Source: Chamaecyparis obtusa (Eukaryota > Streptophyta > Pinopsida > Cupressales > Cupressaceae). From it: 64,000 nt of DNA. The stretch is from positions 64,501-128,500 of the forward strand of contig BSBK01000520.1 of the NCBI GenBank assembly GCA_027943335.1, in the 5' to 3' direction. Shown here in pieces: positions 12,065 to 24,029 of the stretch; within the stretch, counting starts at the first letter, position 1, and every line of letters begins with the position of its first letter. A model generated the notes under the pieces. The model searched no databases and was not told where the DNA came from. It worked only from the letters and a program-made list of their open reading frames with translations. The position numbers were made by a program, and so were the translations under genes.

Positions 12065-13938
12065 TCAAATTCAGTCTTCATTTCATCTGCAAATTTGTCA
12101 CTAGCTTCATCTTCTCCTCCAAAGATAATATCATCAACAAATATAACTATAACCAACAAACCATTCTCAATTTCTTTTATGTATAAGTTACTATCTGTTG
12201 TTCCTTTTATAAATCCCAATTTCAATAAATACTTATCCAATCTTGCATACTAGGTTCTAGGTGCTTTTTTTAATCCATATAAAGCTTTCTTTAACTTACA
12301 TACCATATCTCCTTCTTGTGTCAAAGGAAAACCTTCAGGCTGCTCAATGTAGACTTCTTCTTCCAATTCACCATTCAAAAATGCTGACTTCACATCCATT
12401 CGATACACTCTAAATTTCTTGTAAGTTGCATATGCTAGAAACATTCTCACTGCTTCAAGTCTAGCCACACGTGCAAAAGTTTCTTCATAGTCAATTCCTT
12501 CTTGTTGTGAATATCCTTTACATAACAATATTGCTTTGTTTCTTATCACTTCTCCTTGTTCATTCATCTTATGTCTGAATACCCACTTTGTTCCAATCAC
12601 ATTCTTGTCTTCAGGTCTAGGGACCAATTCCCATGTCTTGTTTTTTTCAATCTGCTCTATTTCTTCTTTCATAGAATTAATCCAATGTTCATCTTCACAA
12701 GCTTCATTAGTAGTCTTAGGTTCAATCTGAGAAATCAAACATAAATGTACCTTATTCCGAGTCAAAACTGATCTATCTAAACTTCCAATAACTTGCTCAA
12801 TAGGGTGATGTCTTGAAGTATACCTATTAGGTGTCATAGTTACTGATCTTGTTCCGATTGTAGATTCTTCTCTTCTTTCTTCTCTATTTTCTTCTCTGTC
12901 TTCTTCAGTATGACTTTCATTCAGCAAATCACTATTAGTTTCAAAAAATAATTCTGCATTTTCAATGTTAGGCCGAGGTTGTGCTTCTCCATCAGATTCA
13001 TAATCAAGCATTCTTTCCTGAATTTTAAACTTCTCATCAACTTCTACATTTTCACTTTCAACAATAGTCTTAGTTCTTTTGTTATAACATCTATATGCTT
13101 TTCTTTTTAAAGAATATCCATGAAATATTCCTTCAACACTTCTAGGATCAAACTTTCCTATATCATCATCTCTCTTAATATAACATTTACTTCCAAAAAT
13201 TCTAAAATACTTAACTGAGGGTGTATGTCCAAACCATAATTCATAAGGTGTCTTGTTTGTATCTTCTCTGATTTGTACTCTGTTCATATTGTATACTATT
13301 GTGTTCACTGCTTCTCTCCAAAAAGTTTTAGCCAAATCATTTTCAAACAACATAGCTCTTGCTGCTTTAGTTATTGACCTGTTCCTTCTTTCTACAATAC
13401 CATTTTGTTCTGGTGTTCTAGGGGCTGAAAGTTGTCTCTTAATACCATTCATTTCACAAAAAGTATTAAACTCTCTAGATGTAAATTCACCACCTCTATC
13501 AGATCTTAGACACTTAATCTTCATTCCAGATTCATTCTCAATTTTTCTTTTCATAATCTTAAATTTATCAAATGCTTCAGATTTTTCTTTCAAAAATGCA
13601 ATCCACATCATTCTTGTAAAATCATCAACAAGAATCATAAAATACCTTTCACCATAGAATCCTCTAGTCCTAGTAGGACCACTCAAGTCTGTATGAACAA
13701 TCTCTAACTTCTCTGCCGATGTGAACTTCTTATTGGGAAATGAACTCCTTTTCTACTTTGCCATCATACATTCTTTGCAAATCATGTTAGTAGGTTTCAT
13801 AATTCTAGGTAAATCTCTTACCACAAGTGTAGTGCTCACCTTGACAATATTATCAAAGTTTATATGACAAAACCTCTTATGCCATAACCAACTATCATCA
13901 ATCCTAGTTATCAAACATGTCATCTTATTAGGATTCAA
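12065..13938 (-). pseudogene. Copia integrase and reverse transcriptase
   Basis: Begins with the pre-integrase HHCC zinc motif (WHKRFCH..., CKECMMAK; 13,938-13,753). The integrase core follows in 13,686-12,250 with Asp in LVDDFTR, Asp in LRSDRGGEF and Glu in [10 protein letters not shown] follows with [26 protein letters not shown] and LKKALYGLK. One TAG replaces the Trp of the APRTWYARL block (12,247-12,249), then RT resumes to FVDDIIFGG (catalytic DD, about 12,150). Soon after, at about 12,065, the copia sequence ends and fuses in frame to ORF-X. Confidence 0.9.
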
Positions 13939-14181
13939 CTAAAATACATTACCTCTGGTTCTGGATCCTTTTCCAATCAGATTTCCATCTTTATCTTTTA
14001 TCACACAAGTTTTCTCTGAAAATCAAACTTGATAACCCTTATCAGCCAATTGTCCAACACTTAGTAGATTATGTCTTAGTCCATCAACAAAGTAAACATC
14101 ATCAGTGTTAGTCTTTCCATCAAGAGTAATAGATCCTATACCCTTAATCAAATAAGGTGCATTGTTACCAACCCTAACAAT

Positions 14182-15312
14182 TCATCCATCATAATTATCT
14201 AACTTAACAAACTTTCTTTTATCTCTAGTCATATGATGTGAACAACCACTATCTATAATCCAATCAGATTTCTTTTCAACTTGTGAAACTAATGCTTTTT
14301 CTTCCCTTTTATCAGATTCAGAACTTTCTTCTTTAATTGCTACAAATCCTATTTCCTCAAAGTTATCATTATCAATGTCACTTAAATGTTTTTCAATTCT
14401 TGATTCAAAATCTTCATCATTTGCATAATAACATTCTTTAGATCTCCTAGGTTTAAAGTTGCTTCTATACTTCTTAACTCTTTTAGGACATTTAGATGCA
14501 AAATGACCATATTCTTGACAAGTCCAACATTTAAAGATTTTCTTACCATCTGGTTCTCTTTTTACAAGTAATGCAATACCTTCTTCAATATTCTTATCTT
14601 CCTCAGATCTGCTACTACTGGCATAATCTCCATTCACACTAGTACTTCTTGTAGGTCTAATGCTAAGAGCACTGAATGTTGTTTCCATTCTAGGTAGGTC
14701 TCCTGATAATCTCAAGTTCATCTTTGTTATTTCTAATCTTCCAAGAAGAGTCTCTCTTGAAAAGTTTGATGTACAAGGTGTCACTTGTTCAATCATCTAC
14801 GTTGTCTTCTTGAATACTGGTGTCAAAGTTCTTAGAATTTTCCATATCACTTCATTCTCTATCTTATCACCTCCACAAGACTTTATTCCTGTCACAATCT
14901 CAGACATCCTACCAATATAACTTCTAATAGATTCATCTTCCATCATTCTGATATCTTCAAATGCACAAATCCAATTATGTAATCTAGCCTTCTTTGCTTG
15001 TTCATCACCTTCAAAATTAGAATGTAAAGCTTTCCAAATTGCATGAGATGTTTTCAAACATCTTACCTGACTATATTCATTCTCTGGTAGTGCTGATAAA
15101 AGTGCTTCTCTTGCAAGTATGTTACACATGAATAGATCTAGTTCATCTTTAGTTCCTGCCTCTAGATTGTCTTCCTTAATGATAGTCTTCTCATTCTTTG
15201 TAATCAACCAATAACTTGGTCCTAAACACAATAGATGTGTCTTCATCTTTTCTTTCTAGCTGTCAAAATTTACTCCATCAAACTTAGGGCTTTCTTTTCT
15301 GAAATTCACCAT
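14182..15312 (-). pseudogene. Copia gag and protease
   Basis: The likely original start is the ATG at 15,312-15,310, in the same frame as all downstream copia pieces and just after the primer-binding site. A TAG replaces a Trp about 19 codons in. The gag body (15,246-14,797) contains the motif SNFEGDEQAKKARLHNW. After a stop at 14,797 the frame continues with a CCHC zinc knuckle (CWTCQEYGHFASKC, about 14,530) that would bind genomic RNA, then the protease active site DWIIDSGCSHHM (about 14,240). The frame stops again at 14,179. Confidence 0.88.
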
Positions 15313-15354
15313 GGATCTCCTTAAGTTGTTAAACTTTTCTTTCAATGACCTGCT

Positions 15355-15366
15355 GCTCTGATACCA
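15355..15366 (-). other. Copia primer-binding site
   Basis: Minus strand TGGTATCAGAGC, the standard plant initiator-Met-tRNA primer-binding site, two bases from the LTR end at 15,369. Confidence 0.9.
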
Positions 15367-15368
15367 AT

Positions 15369-16532
15369 TGTTAGAAAGTAAAGATCCCCAAGATAACTGA
15401 GAGGGGGGGGGGGGGTGAATCAGTTATCTAATAATTTATCCATTCAACAACTTTAAACAATATAATCAATGTATTGATCAACCATAGAAAGATAATCATA
15501 CACAATTGCACAATAACACAAGATATGTTAACTAGGGAACCTCTTGAAAAGAGTAAACCCCGGTGGGAATGATGCCCACAAAATGATGCACTAATATGAA
15601 AGTTCCTTGTTAGAGGATGGACCCTTTTAGGAGTCCTATGAAATACATTTAGTACATATAAATCCCTATTAGGAGATTTTGAATCCCTGTTAAAAGATTC
15701 TAACCCGGTTAAGAGTTTATGGAAGACAGAAGGACCCACTGCCCAAACAGCTTCAAGGCAAGATCTCTGAACCCACTGTCCAAAAGATTTTAGAATTATT
15801 CAACAAAATAATATAAAATATATTACCTCCTTCACATTGTGCCAAAACTGGACTCTCTGCTACACAAGATCACAATTCCAGATCTCTGTACTCACAAGTC
15901 TTCCTTCATCACCGAATTAGCTATTTTCTTCACTTCATGCATATATTCGCATCTCACTCTTCATAGTACACATTAAAATAAGGAAAAAATTCCTTCTTAT
16001 ATACCAAACTCAAATAATTACAAATGAGTCAGTCCTCAAATACAAAATAATAAATTCTACACGCTACACACAGAATTCACATAAAACTGTCGGCTTCCAG
16101 TTACTGTAACTTTCTCCAAACCTATCCTCAAAGTTTTCACTATGAACCACATCATAATTAATGAGTCTCCAACATCCCTTTAACTGTACAAAATCAGATT
16201 CCATCCCAGCTAAGAGATATCCTCCGATTTCCAAACATCGCTACATAGAAACACTGTCTAAACACTGCTTTCACCAAAATGCTCATAACTCTTACAAATG
16301 AATAAATTTATTTTTGTGCTATTAAAAATTGGTTAATAACACACCAAAGAACATACCATCAACTTTTAAAAAGCCAATCTACAATAAAACATGTGTGCAA
16401 AATAAAACTATACTTGCTTTCTTGCTAATATCCAGAATATCACTGTATTGACATCAATGACAATCCAAGTCATGAATACAACAACAACAGCTACAGAATG
16501 ACTGACAAAACACTTTGCATTCATTCCTAACA
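15369..16532 (-). repeat. Copia 5' LTR
   Basis: 1164 bp bounded by the inverted ends TGTTAG (15,369) and CTAACA (16,532), directly beside the primer-binding site. Near its transcript-sense 3' end (about 15,402-15,420) it carries an uninterrupted run of about 14 Gs followed by TGAATCA. The 3' LTR is absent, so no target duplication can be checked. Confidence 0.85.
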
Positions 16533-17352
16533 CATTTTTCATTTAAAAATTTGTGTATTTTTTAGAACTTTAGCATAGCATCTTTATAGAATATTTAAAG
16601 TAGATTATGATTTTAAAGCTTCTCTATTTCTTATATATTATCGTGTTCTCTACTCTATGTTTGTGAAATAATCTTTGACTTGGTGTGCTTATGTTCTAAT
16701 TTTGGCTGATTGCATAAGTTTCCTTTAGATTCCTTGTTGGGAATAGCATGTTTATTTAGTTGTTTAAAGTGTTCTAAAAGATTTGGCATATCACCTTTTC
16801 CAATTTCATCATTTTGTAACTCTTTCCCTCAAAACATAGTATGAAGAGCCAGCTTCTAAAATCTCAGAAGTTGCTCAGCAAAAAACACTAGAGTCCCACA
16901 TTCACTAAAGCTTCCCTTAGATCATTACACATAAGAGAAATTTTAGGTGTCAATAGAACCTATCTTCATTCTTATTTGATTCTTCCAGATTTTATTTGAG
17001 AGACTTAACCTCCTTTTCTAATTTATTTCATTGATCATATTGTTCAGATGTTTCTTGGTCTTTCCATCTTCTTTACTTTTATCTCTAAGATCAATGGTAG
17101 TATCATTTTATATCTTCAGTTCATTACTAAATTCTTTATGTCTGAGCTTGAATTTATCAATCTAGTCTTTTAATTTCCAGATGCAATCATTTCCTATTTG
17201 AATATTTTCTAATAGTTCCTTATTTTCATCTTCAACAAATTTAAGATCTTCATATATGGACATGATCTCTCTCTCATCCATGGTAGATCTAGACATAAAA
17301 TGTTCAACCTTTTGGATCTCCTTCAAGTTGTTAGACTCTTCCAAAGTAACTA
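16533..17352 (-). pseudogene. Remnant of a second copia-like element, coiled-coil ORF fragment
   Basis: Internal sequence downstream of a second primer-binding site. An open stretch 17,365-17,162 starts MVLELVTLEESNN and is rich in Glu/Lys/Leu with apparent heptads. Similar sequence continues past stops to about 16,980. No gag, protease or pol motif is visible before it ends at the younger copia LTR (16,532). Identity of the encoded protein is unknown; assigning it to a copia-like element rests on the adjacent LTR and primer-binding site. Confidence 0.4.
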
Positions 17353-17364
17353 GCTCTAATACCA
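17353..17364 (-). other. Primer-binding site of the second copia-like element
   Basis: Minus strand TGGTATTAGAGC, one base different from the initiator-Met-tRNA site, located five bases from the LTR start at 17,370. Confidence 0.65.
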
Positions 17365-17369
17365 ATTAT

Positions 17370-18477
17370 TGAACATCCAAAATACTGGGGGGGAGGGTGA
17401 ATCAATGTTCTGTTGAAAATTTTAAATTTTTTAAATAGTTATGCACATAACACAATTTAAACTTATCGAAGAAAGAGAAGAAAGAAAATTTAAAAATGTC
17501 ACATAACACCATGTTTTTTTATTGTGGAAACCAAGATAGGAAAAACCACGCAGAGGGTTAACTCATAAGTATTAGGTAACTAATTTCTAAATACAAGGGG
17601 TGTCTCACCACCGATGTGGATCAATGTTGGTGGGGATCACTATCCAAATTACAAGAACTATCTAATATAGATGATAAGTAGCTTATAGCCAAATTATGAA
17701 ATACAAAATTGAACTGTCGCAGTTGCATCTATAAATGCATAAAATATAGCTCTCATTGAAGTACACAAATCATTCGATACAGTCACTAAATTAAATATAT
17801 AAATTTTCTATATAATCAATAGATCAAATGTACATATTGCATCACATCTATCATATCAACATAATAATCTATATTCTTATGTTGATGTTGCTACCAATAT
17901 ATACAAGCACCAAAGCTATATCATTTCATGTCATCTTGGACCGAAGATAAAATCTGGTGACCATGCTACCAAAAATGGTAGGAGATGTAGGCCAAATCAA
18001 AAAAATTCTCACACTGTGAAAAATATGTCTAGACAAAAACATTGTTGCACCATGAAATAGACCAAAAAAATTATTGGTAATACGCTATTGGTAATATCGT
18101 TGTCTAGCCCAGATAAAGAATGGAGATAAGATTGATGGACTAACCAACTCAATGACAAAACATTAATGATAATAATTAACAAAATTTAATACTTATGGTT
18201 ATTATTTATAAAAATTTAATATTTGAGCACAATTTTTTCCTAAACTTTCGCTAAAGCTTTGTATGGGATAGATAATGATGCAGGTAAATTTTTGTTGCAA
18301 GATTATGTCTAGATATGAAGATATTAAAGTTAAATTTAATGAATTCAATTCCAAACACCTTAGAGGTTGATAAATGTCCCAAAAGTATCCTTACATAGAA
18401 TATCTTTTTATAACTTGATAGAGAATATCCCAATATTTTCAATGCTTCAAATGGCTTTTCAATTAGACACTCGTTCA
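17370..18477 (-). repeat. Probable 5' LTR of the second copia-like element
   Basis: 1108 bp between inverted ends TGAAC (17,370) and GTTCA (18,477), placed correctly relative to the primer-binding site. Like the neighbouring copia LTR it has a G-rich tract (GGGGGGG A GGG) followed by TGAATCA close to the same end. No partner LTR is visible. Confidence 0.6.
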
Positions 18478-18542
18478 AAATTCGTGGCCTCCAAAAGTTG
18501 GGTCTCTTGAAATAAATGAACTATAAAAGAGAGTTGTACATG

Positions 18543-18575
<33 letters not shown>

Positions 18576-18805
18576 GACACATCATAGGGAATCTTAGGCT
18601 GGAGACCAGATGGATGCCACAATTCAAGTGATTTTTAGTCCATGGTTTTGTAATACCATTTGACAGTTTCAAGTATTATATCTTATATATATTAGCTTCT
18701 TGAGATATATGGCTTGTGTAATATTTTTATATCTATTGAGTTACATCTATACCTATAATTGGTGATACTCTTATGAGAAGTTTATTCTACGAGTATATTG
18801 TAATT
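18478..18805. other. Gene-free flank with (TG)n microsatellite
   Basis: Contains a TG-rich microsatellite at about 18,541-18,575. No coding signal recognised. The last five bases (18,806-18,810) are the target duplication of element D. Confidence 0.6.
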
Positions 18806-18810
18806 GATTG
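18806..18810. repeat. Target-site duplication of element D (left)
   Basis: GATTG, identical to 61,221-61,225 at the far end of D. Confidence 0.85.
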
Positions 18811-20261
18811 TGGTTAGGGGGAAAATGGTGTTGATGAATAGTAATGTAAACTGTGTGAGATATATTGATTAATTAACTATTTCCACGCTAACATTCAAAA
18901 TACAAGAGAAAGAGGGGCTTCCAAGCGTAACTCTCAATATAACCTAATTTAGATTAGCAAAAATCCAAGAAAATAAAGGGATGTCAATGCTAAACCCAAA
19001 TTATACTAAGGAGGTACACAAGTAACTCCTCTTTCATGAATTGTAAGATTTGATTAAGATTGTATAAATGTACTTGTAAAATTGAACTAATTGATTTAGC
19101 AAGATAATAAAATAGAGATCTAGGCTATAAATGTAATCAATTAGCTCTGAAAATTGTTTTTCTGGACCTATAGCAGAATTTCTGACTGCAAATTTACGAT
19201 CACTACTGAAAACCCCAAAAATGCTAAAAATATCAAGTTGTCAAGAACTGGTCGACCATGTCACCCTGTTCTAGAATAGGTCAACCTAAATCATCATATT
19301 TCCAAGGCACTTTTATGAAGTTGACCTAGGTTTTTTTGATAGATCTTTGTCTACAACTTCTAGATATGTACCTGCAATTCTGAGATCTGCTCCTGCATAC
19401 AAAAAAATAGGTTTTTGGGCTTGGGGTTGATAAGGGCTTACCTTGGTCAAGCCCTAGATTGAGGAATCAACCTTAAATTAAAATTTAAATGTGTAAATGA
19501 AACTAGATAAATGTAAATATTAGCCTTTCTTGAATAAAACCTTGTTAATAAGGATTTTGTTGTGTTTGTATGTTGAACTTGAACTTACAATGTAGGAAAT
19601 CTCCACAAATGTTATGGATCTATCAAAATCACTTCATGGAGCCATGGATGTAAGTGTGCATCAAATGAAGAAGATGATGGATGTCTCAATGTAGATCTCC
19701 TCCCTTGATGGCCAACAATATGCTATATCCTGAAGAGAAAAGATGCTCACAAAGGATCCTTGAATCTTTGAAGACTTGAATGCTTGAATGCTCAAACTGT
19801 CCTCCTTTTCTTTATTAATTTGTCATGATTTTTTCATGGTTTTTTTGTTCTTCCTTGTGTCTGTATTTTTTTTCCATGCCTTGCAAAATGAGGTGCCTAG
19901 GATTCCTTTTATTTAATTTTTTAGGTGGGAGAACAAAGAAAGATGATGGGGTCACCACATTTTAAGAATTAAATCCTCGAGACAACTCCAGGCCCAAGGT
20001 TAAAAAACCTAGAATTAGTCGACGTGTTCCTAGAATAGGTCAACATGTTCCCAGAATAGGTCAACTTGGTTGAGCTATTCCAGGGTTGGCCCACAAGGAG
20101 CTAACCCCGAGGTCTTAGATATTACATTGTTGAAAAGGGAGAATATGGGACTAAACAAGAGGAGGTCATTGAGCATGAATCCATCCATGTTCCAAAAAGT
20201 TGATAAAGAATGGGAGCTAAAAACTCTTAAATGAGGAGTGTGTCCATTTTAAGATGGTACA
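18811..20261 (-). repeat. Element D 3' LTR
   Basis: Starts TGGTTAGG and ends GGTACA, and aligns along its length with 59,659-61,220. Contains GGTCAA motifs at 19,279, 20,038 and 20,058 (TTGACC in transcript sense). Confidence 0.85.
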
Positions 20262-22090
20262 TTTAGCCCACACTTTAGGGAGAGTATGAGTTACCTCAAA
20301 CTCATGGTAAAGTAGATCGAAAAGAAAGAGGTGATCTTATTATGGATAAGGAGACAAAGAAACTATCAATCCCCCAAGAGACTTGAGTCTTGATCACATC
20401 CAAAGACCAAAAATAAGAGAGATTTTACTAACAAGAAAGTGTAGCCAACTTTCCCATTAAGGTTTGTGTTCCTTATTGTGAACTACATGAAACAAAAGAA
20501 AAAGAAAAGGGGTGAAACAAAGGATGGCATTAAATAGTCTAGCAAGTTTGTGTGTCATGCTAGTCAACCCATCGAAAATGAATTGAATGGTATAGAAAGT
20601 GTGTATGACATGCTAGTCAACTCATCAAATGATTCAACTTCAAGGGAACTCCATGTCCCAAAAAGAAGAATCAAAAAATGACAGAGGCATAAGGATGTGT
20701 GAGTTCTTAAGGGATCAAAAGGAGATGAGGCTTCCTATACTATCAATACTCTGAAGAAGGATCAAAAACAAGGATCGGGCCTCCTAGACTATTAGTAATC
20801 CAAAGAGAGATCCAAAAGAGAAAATAACCCCCAAGAATTGTCAATAGTCTAATAGAGGAGACAAAACTATCAGTGTGTGTGTGTGTCTGTGAAAAATTGA
20901 GCAAAGTGTATGCACAAAGAATGTTTCCACTAGGAAATGCCCCTAGGAGAGAACATTCCAAGAGAAATGAACACATAACAAAAGAGAGAACACGATGGGA
21001 TCCACTAACTTTTGGGTTAGTATGATCATATGATAATATGTAATATTATATCAAGTATGAAATGCCATCATTCCCCAAATGAAGTATAACTACAACGCAA
21101 TGGAGGAAAAACATGTAAGATATACAAACAAGAGTCTTTTTGGGATAGGAACATAGAGACCAAAAGGAATCGGTGTATCTATGTTGCAAGAATCCAAGTA
21201 GACTACAAAAGGGAACATTTACAAATAATAGAACATATACAACACAACATGTAACAACAACATAGAAGGAAAGAGATACAAATAGAATAGCCGTACAACA
21301 TGTTTGACTACTTTATCATCTTGTGCCAATGGAGAAGTCAAGAATCATCTAAATCAATATAGACAAAACACATTAAAAAAAGCACAACATGGGGGAAACA
21401 CAACACAAACAAACAAAGAATACCATACTAGAGAAGTCCACATCAAGCATTCTACATGCCACCCCATCTTGATTTAAAATGTTAGGGAAGGGTGAGAAAC
21501 TCAGAAGAGGAACAACATCCAACATAGTAAGAACCACCGCCAAATCTAAGTAAGGACTCTAGTGGGAATCACTATGCTCTTCACTATGATTGATTGTAAG
21601 ATGCGTAGAAAGCATGTTTGGAAAATCATAATCCATATGAATATTCTCATATTTTTTCATCCCTAACATGTGTATTAGAATCATAATCAATAGTATCTTC
21701 CATATCAATATTAATAGAATGTAAAATATGAATAAAATCATTATGTTTATCCTTTTTCATATTGTTATTTTGATTAACTTCCTTTAAGGGCTCAAGCATG
21801 GGTTGATCAAAGGAAACTTTTGAGAGGAAGACATGCAAGAAGTAAGGGCATGAGCCTGTTCTTGCAATGTTGATGATCATGTTGGTTACAAATGGTTTAT
21901 GAGAAAAAATCAAAATATTAGGTTCCATAATCATAGGTTTCAGAGAGGGAACAACTACAGGTTGACAAATAATAGGCAGAGGAATATGTGGGGTAGGTAA
22001 GATAGTTTCAAGAATAGAATCCTTAGGAAGGATAAGCTCAAGAATCTTTTCTACCTTGTAACATTGATAGGATTGAAAGAGATGATCATG
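20262..22090 (-). other. Element D 3' internal region, no identified gene
   Basis: Sequence between the end of D protease and its 3' LTR. A 95-codon open stretch (21,934-21,647) has no recognised motif and overlaps another short open frame. A short GT microsatellite lies at about 20,875-20,891. No pol domain is seen here, which is the basis for calling D gag-protease only. Confidence 0.5.
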
Positions 22091-22336
22091 ATAGCTAGCC
22101 AGTTTTCAAGGGAGAGATGGCCAAAAGAAATCCATATCAACACAATCTCAAGGATGTGAAGGTTTGTAAATGGAATGATTAATGGTGATAAATTATCCTT
22201 TGTGGGGAAACTTTATTCACTTATGAATATGAGATTCTATAGCTTACATGGAGGAAAGTCATAGAATTACAAGCTTAACATGAAATTGATCTGAAGTAGG
22301 AATGATAACAAAGGAAGTATAAACAACCTTACCAAC
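22090..22336 (-). pseudogene. Element D protease, C-terminal part
   Basis: Minus strand reads VGKVVYTSFVIIPTSDQFHV and then, across stops, HIHK and KFPHKG. This matches the second half of a plant gypsy protease, where the pattern is normally an IP.S.....LGRPW block followed by an H-K-KF.H.G block. It continues directly from 36,333 when element F and one duplication copy are removed. Confidence 0.65.
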
Positions 22337-22341
22337 AATAG
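22337..22341. repeat. Probable target-site duplication of element F (left)
   Basis: AATAG; the right partner at 36,328-36,332 is AATAC (4 of 5 identical). Confidence 0.6.
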
Positions 22342-23274
22342 TCATGTAGTCAAGGATGGTGGATCCAATCAAGGACAGTCCAAACCTTCCAGCCAATAGA
22401 ATTACCTTGCGGAATACTCAACACAATAGATAACAACACAAATGTTTCAAGTAATTTTTATTAATATGCCTAGCTATAAGGCCTTCCAAGTTAGGTCCAA
22501 TTACAAAATGAAACAATTCTACAAGATCCACAAATAGATCCAATACAATCTCAACTTGTTCAGCTCTGAAGATAATCAGAAGCTGATGGAAGCCCTAAGG
22601 AAGATCCAAACTTGATCTCGCAAGCCTCCAAGAAATCTCCTTGTCTCCAAGTATGCAACCCCTAGCTCTACTACAAACAACTATCAGATATCAATCTGAT
22701 CTGCAAGATCATCAAGAAATTTTCCACAACTTTGCCAACTTTAGCTTTCAAGCTTCGCATCTGATATCCTAGATCTCCTAAGTCGTATTCCTAAACATCT
22801 ACCCAAGAACTCCTTAAATACTAATCATTAGCCACAAGTCGGAAAGATGAAAGCCTTAACTCTCCCAAACAAATAATTAAATGCCATACAAGTCATCTTA
22901 CAAATGTATACAAAAATTTAATTCAGCATGTCGGCCTATAACAATAGCTACCAAAAATAAATGCACCAAGTCGGCTCAAAAGATCACACAGAACTCCAGT
23001 CGGGAAGCCAGAACTACCGAGTGACATTGAATTAACTAAGCATGCCAAGCATCACCAAGCACCAATGTCAACCGAGCACCATAGGCATGACTGAGTAACA
23101 ATTTCACTGAGCACTAGAGACTATTGAGTTCCTCAGGTGACCGAGCTTCCTTCAATGACCAAGACCATTAGTCAAGGCTACAATTGAGTAACACTGGCCA
23201 AAATACCAACACCCCATGTAGTTTCACTAAGGACAAAGAGTTCCCTTGCCTTAACCTTGGATACCCATGCATCA
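22342..23274 (-). repeat. Element F 3' LTR
   Basis: 933 bp, aligned throughout with 35,409-36,327 at clearly higher similarity than the D LTRs. Left end reads TCATG (mutated TGATG); right end GCATCA. Confidence 0.85.
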
Positions 23275-23298
23275 TACATCCCAAGTTCCAAAAGATGT

Positions 23299-23910
23299 TC
23301 ATATGTGAGAAGAACATCTTTCAGGATTCAGCACATAAATCCAGAACTTGTTCTTCACATACAACTCCTCCACCTTTTCTACTTGAAAATTCTTCCACTT
23401 TAGTTTCCTTTGTCTCATCAAATCTTTCCTTGATAATGTATAGGTCAGTTCTCCATACTCATCATTCATTTTCTCTAGATCCACAATCTCCACTCGTCTA
23501 CCAATACTCAAGCTTCTCCTACCAAGCATTGTATCCATCGAAGGCATTAGTGAAAACTTCTTGTCATCCTTGTCAACAGTAAACACATTTCAGAAATAGT
23601 CATAAATAGCTCTACAATCATATTGCCAAGGTCTACCGAGTAGTATATCACAACTATTCATCTTCACAATATCACAAAGCACAAGATCCTTGTACTGGCC
23701 AATATGAACATCAATGAAGCATTGTTCTCTAACTTATAAAGCATGAACATCTTGTAACCAGCCAAGCCTATAAGGACAAGGATGCTTCATTCTATTTAAA
23801 CCAAGTTTCTAAACCAAGTCCTTAGCAACAAGGTTATCAGTACTACCACTATCAACAATAACATCATTGAGCTTATCTTCAGTCTTGCATCAAGTCCTAA
23901 ACAAGTTACT
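23299..23910 (-). pseudogene. Element F aspartic protease and spacer
   Basis: The minus-strand frame starting near 23,900 reads VIVDSGSTDNLVAKDLV, then EQCFIDVHIGQYKDLVLCDI and CDILLGRPWQYDCRAIYD, the classic sequence of a plant gypsy protease: catalytic DSGS plus LLGRPWQYD. A few stops are present. It continues into an open 95-codon tail (23,586-23,299) of charged spacer sequence that ends right at the 3' LTR, where RT would begin in an autonomous element. Confidence 0.85.
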
Positions 23911-24029
23911 CCCCTAACAAGGTTCATCCTTTGTACCAAGAAATGTTTGCCGAAGTAGCAAGTTCTCTAATTCAGGTTCATTATGAATGTTCTCATTCAT
24001 CATAGTAGTTCATCGGTCAACCTTCTTCT

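Larger units (their letters stand above)
12065..16532 (-). mobile_element. Truncated Ty1/copia retrotransposon (5' LTR to RT)
   Basis: Minus-strand copia element retaining its 5' LTR (15,369-16,532), primer-binding site (15,355-15,366), gag, protease, integrase and most of RT. RNase H and the 3' LTR are missing: RT stops after the FVDDII catalytic block and is joined to ORF-X copy 2. All coding pieces lie in one frame, interrupted by a handful of nonsense codons, so it is decayed but otherwise collinear. The domain order gag, PR, IN, RT defines it as Ty1/copia. Confidence 0.92.

Noticed and set aside
12536..13657. Plus-strand open frames over the copia pol region
   Set aside because: They lie opposite conserved integrase and RT codons and have no motif of their own; antisense shadows.
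18541..18575. Functional meaning of the TG repeat
   Set aside because: Ordinary microsatellite with interruptions; no associated feature.
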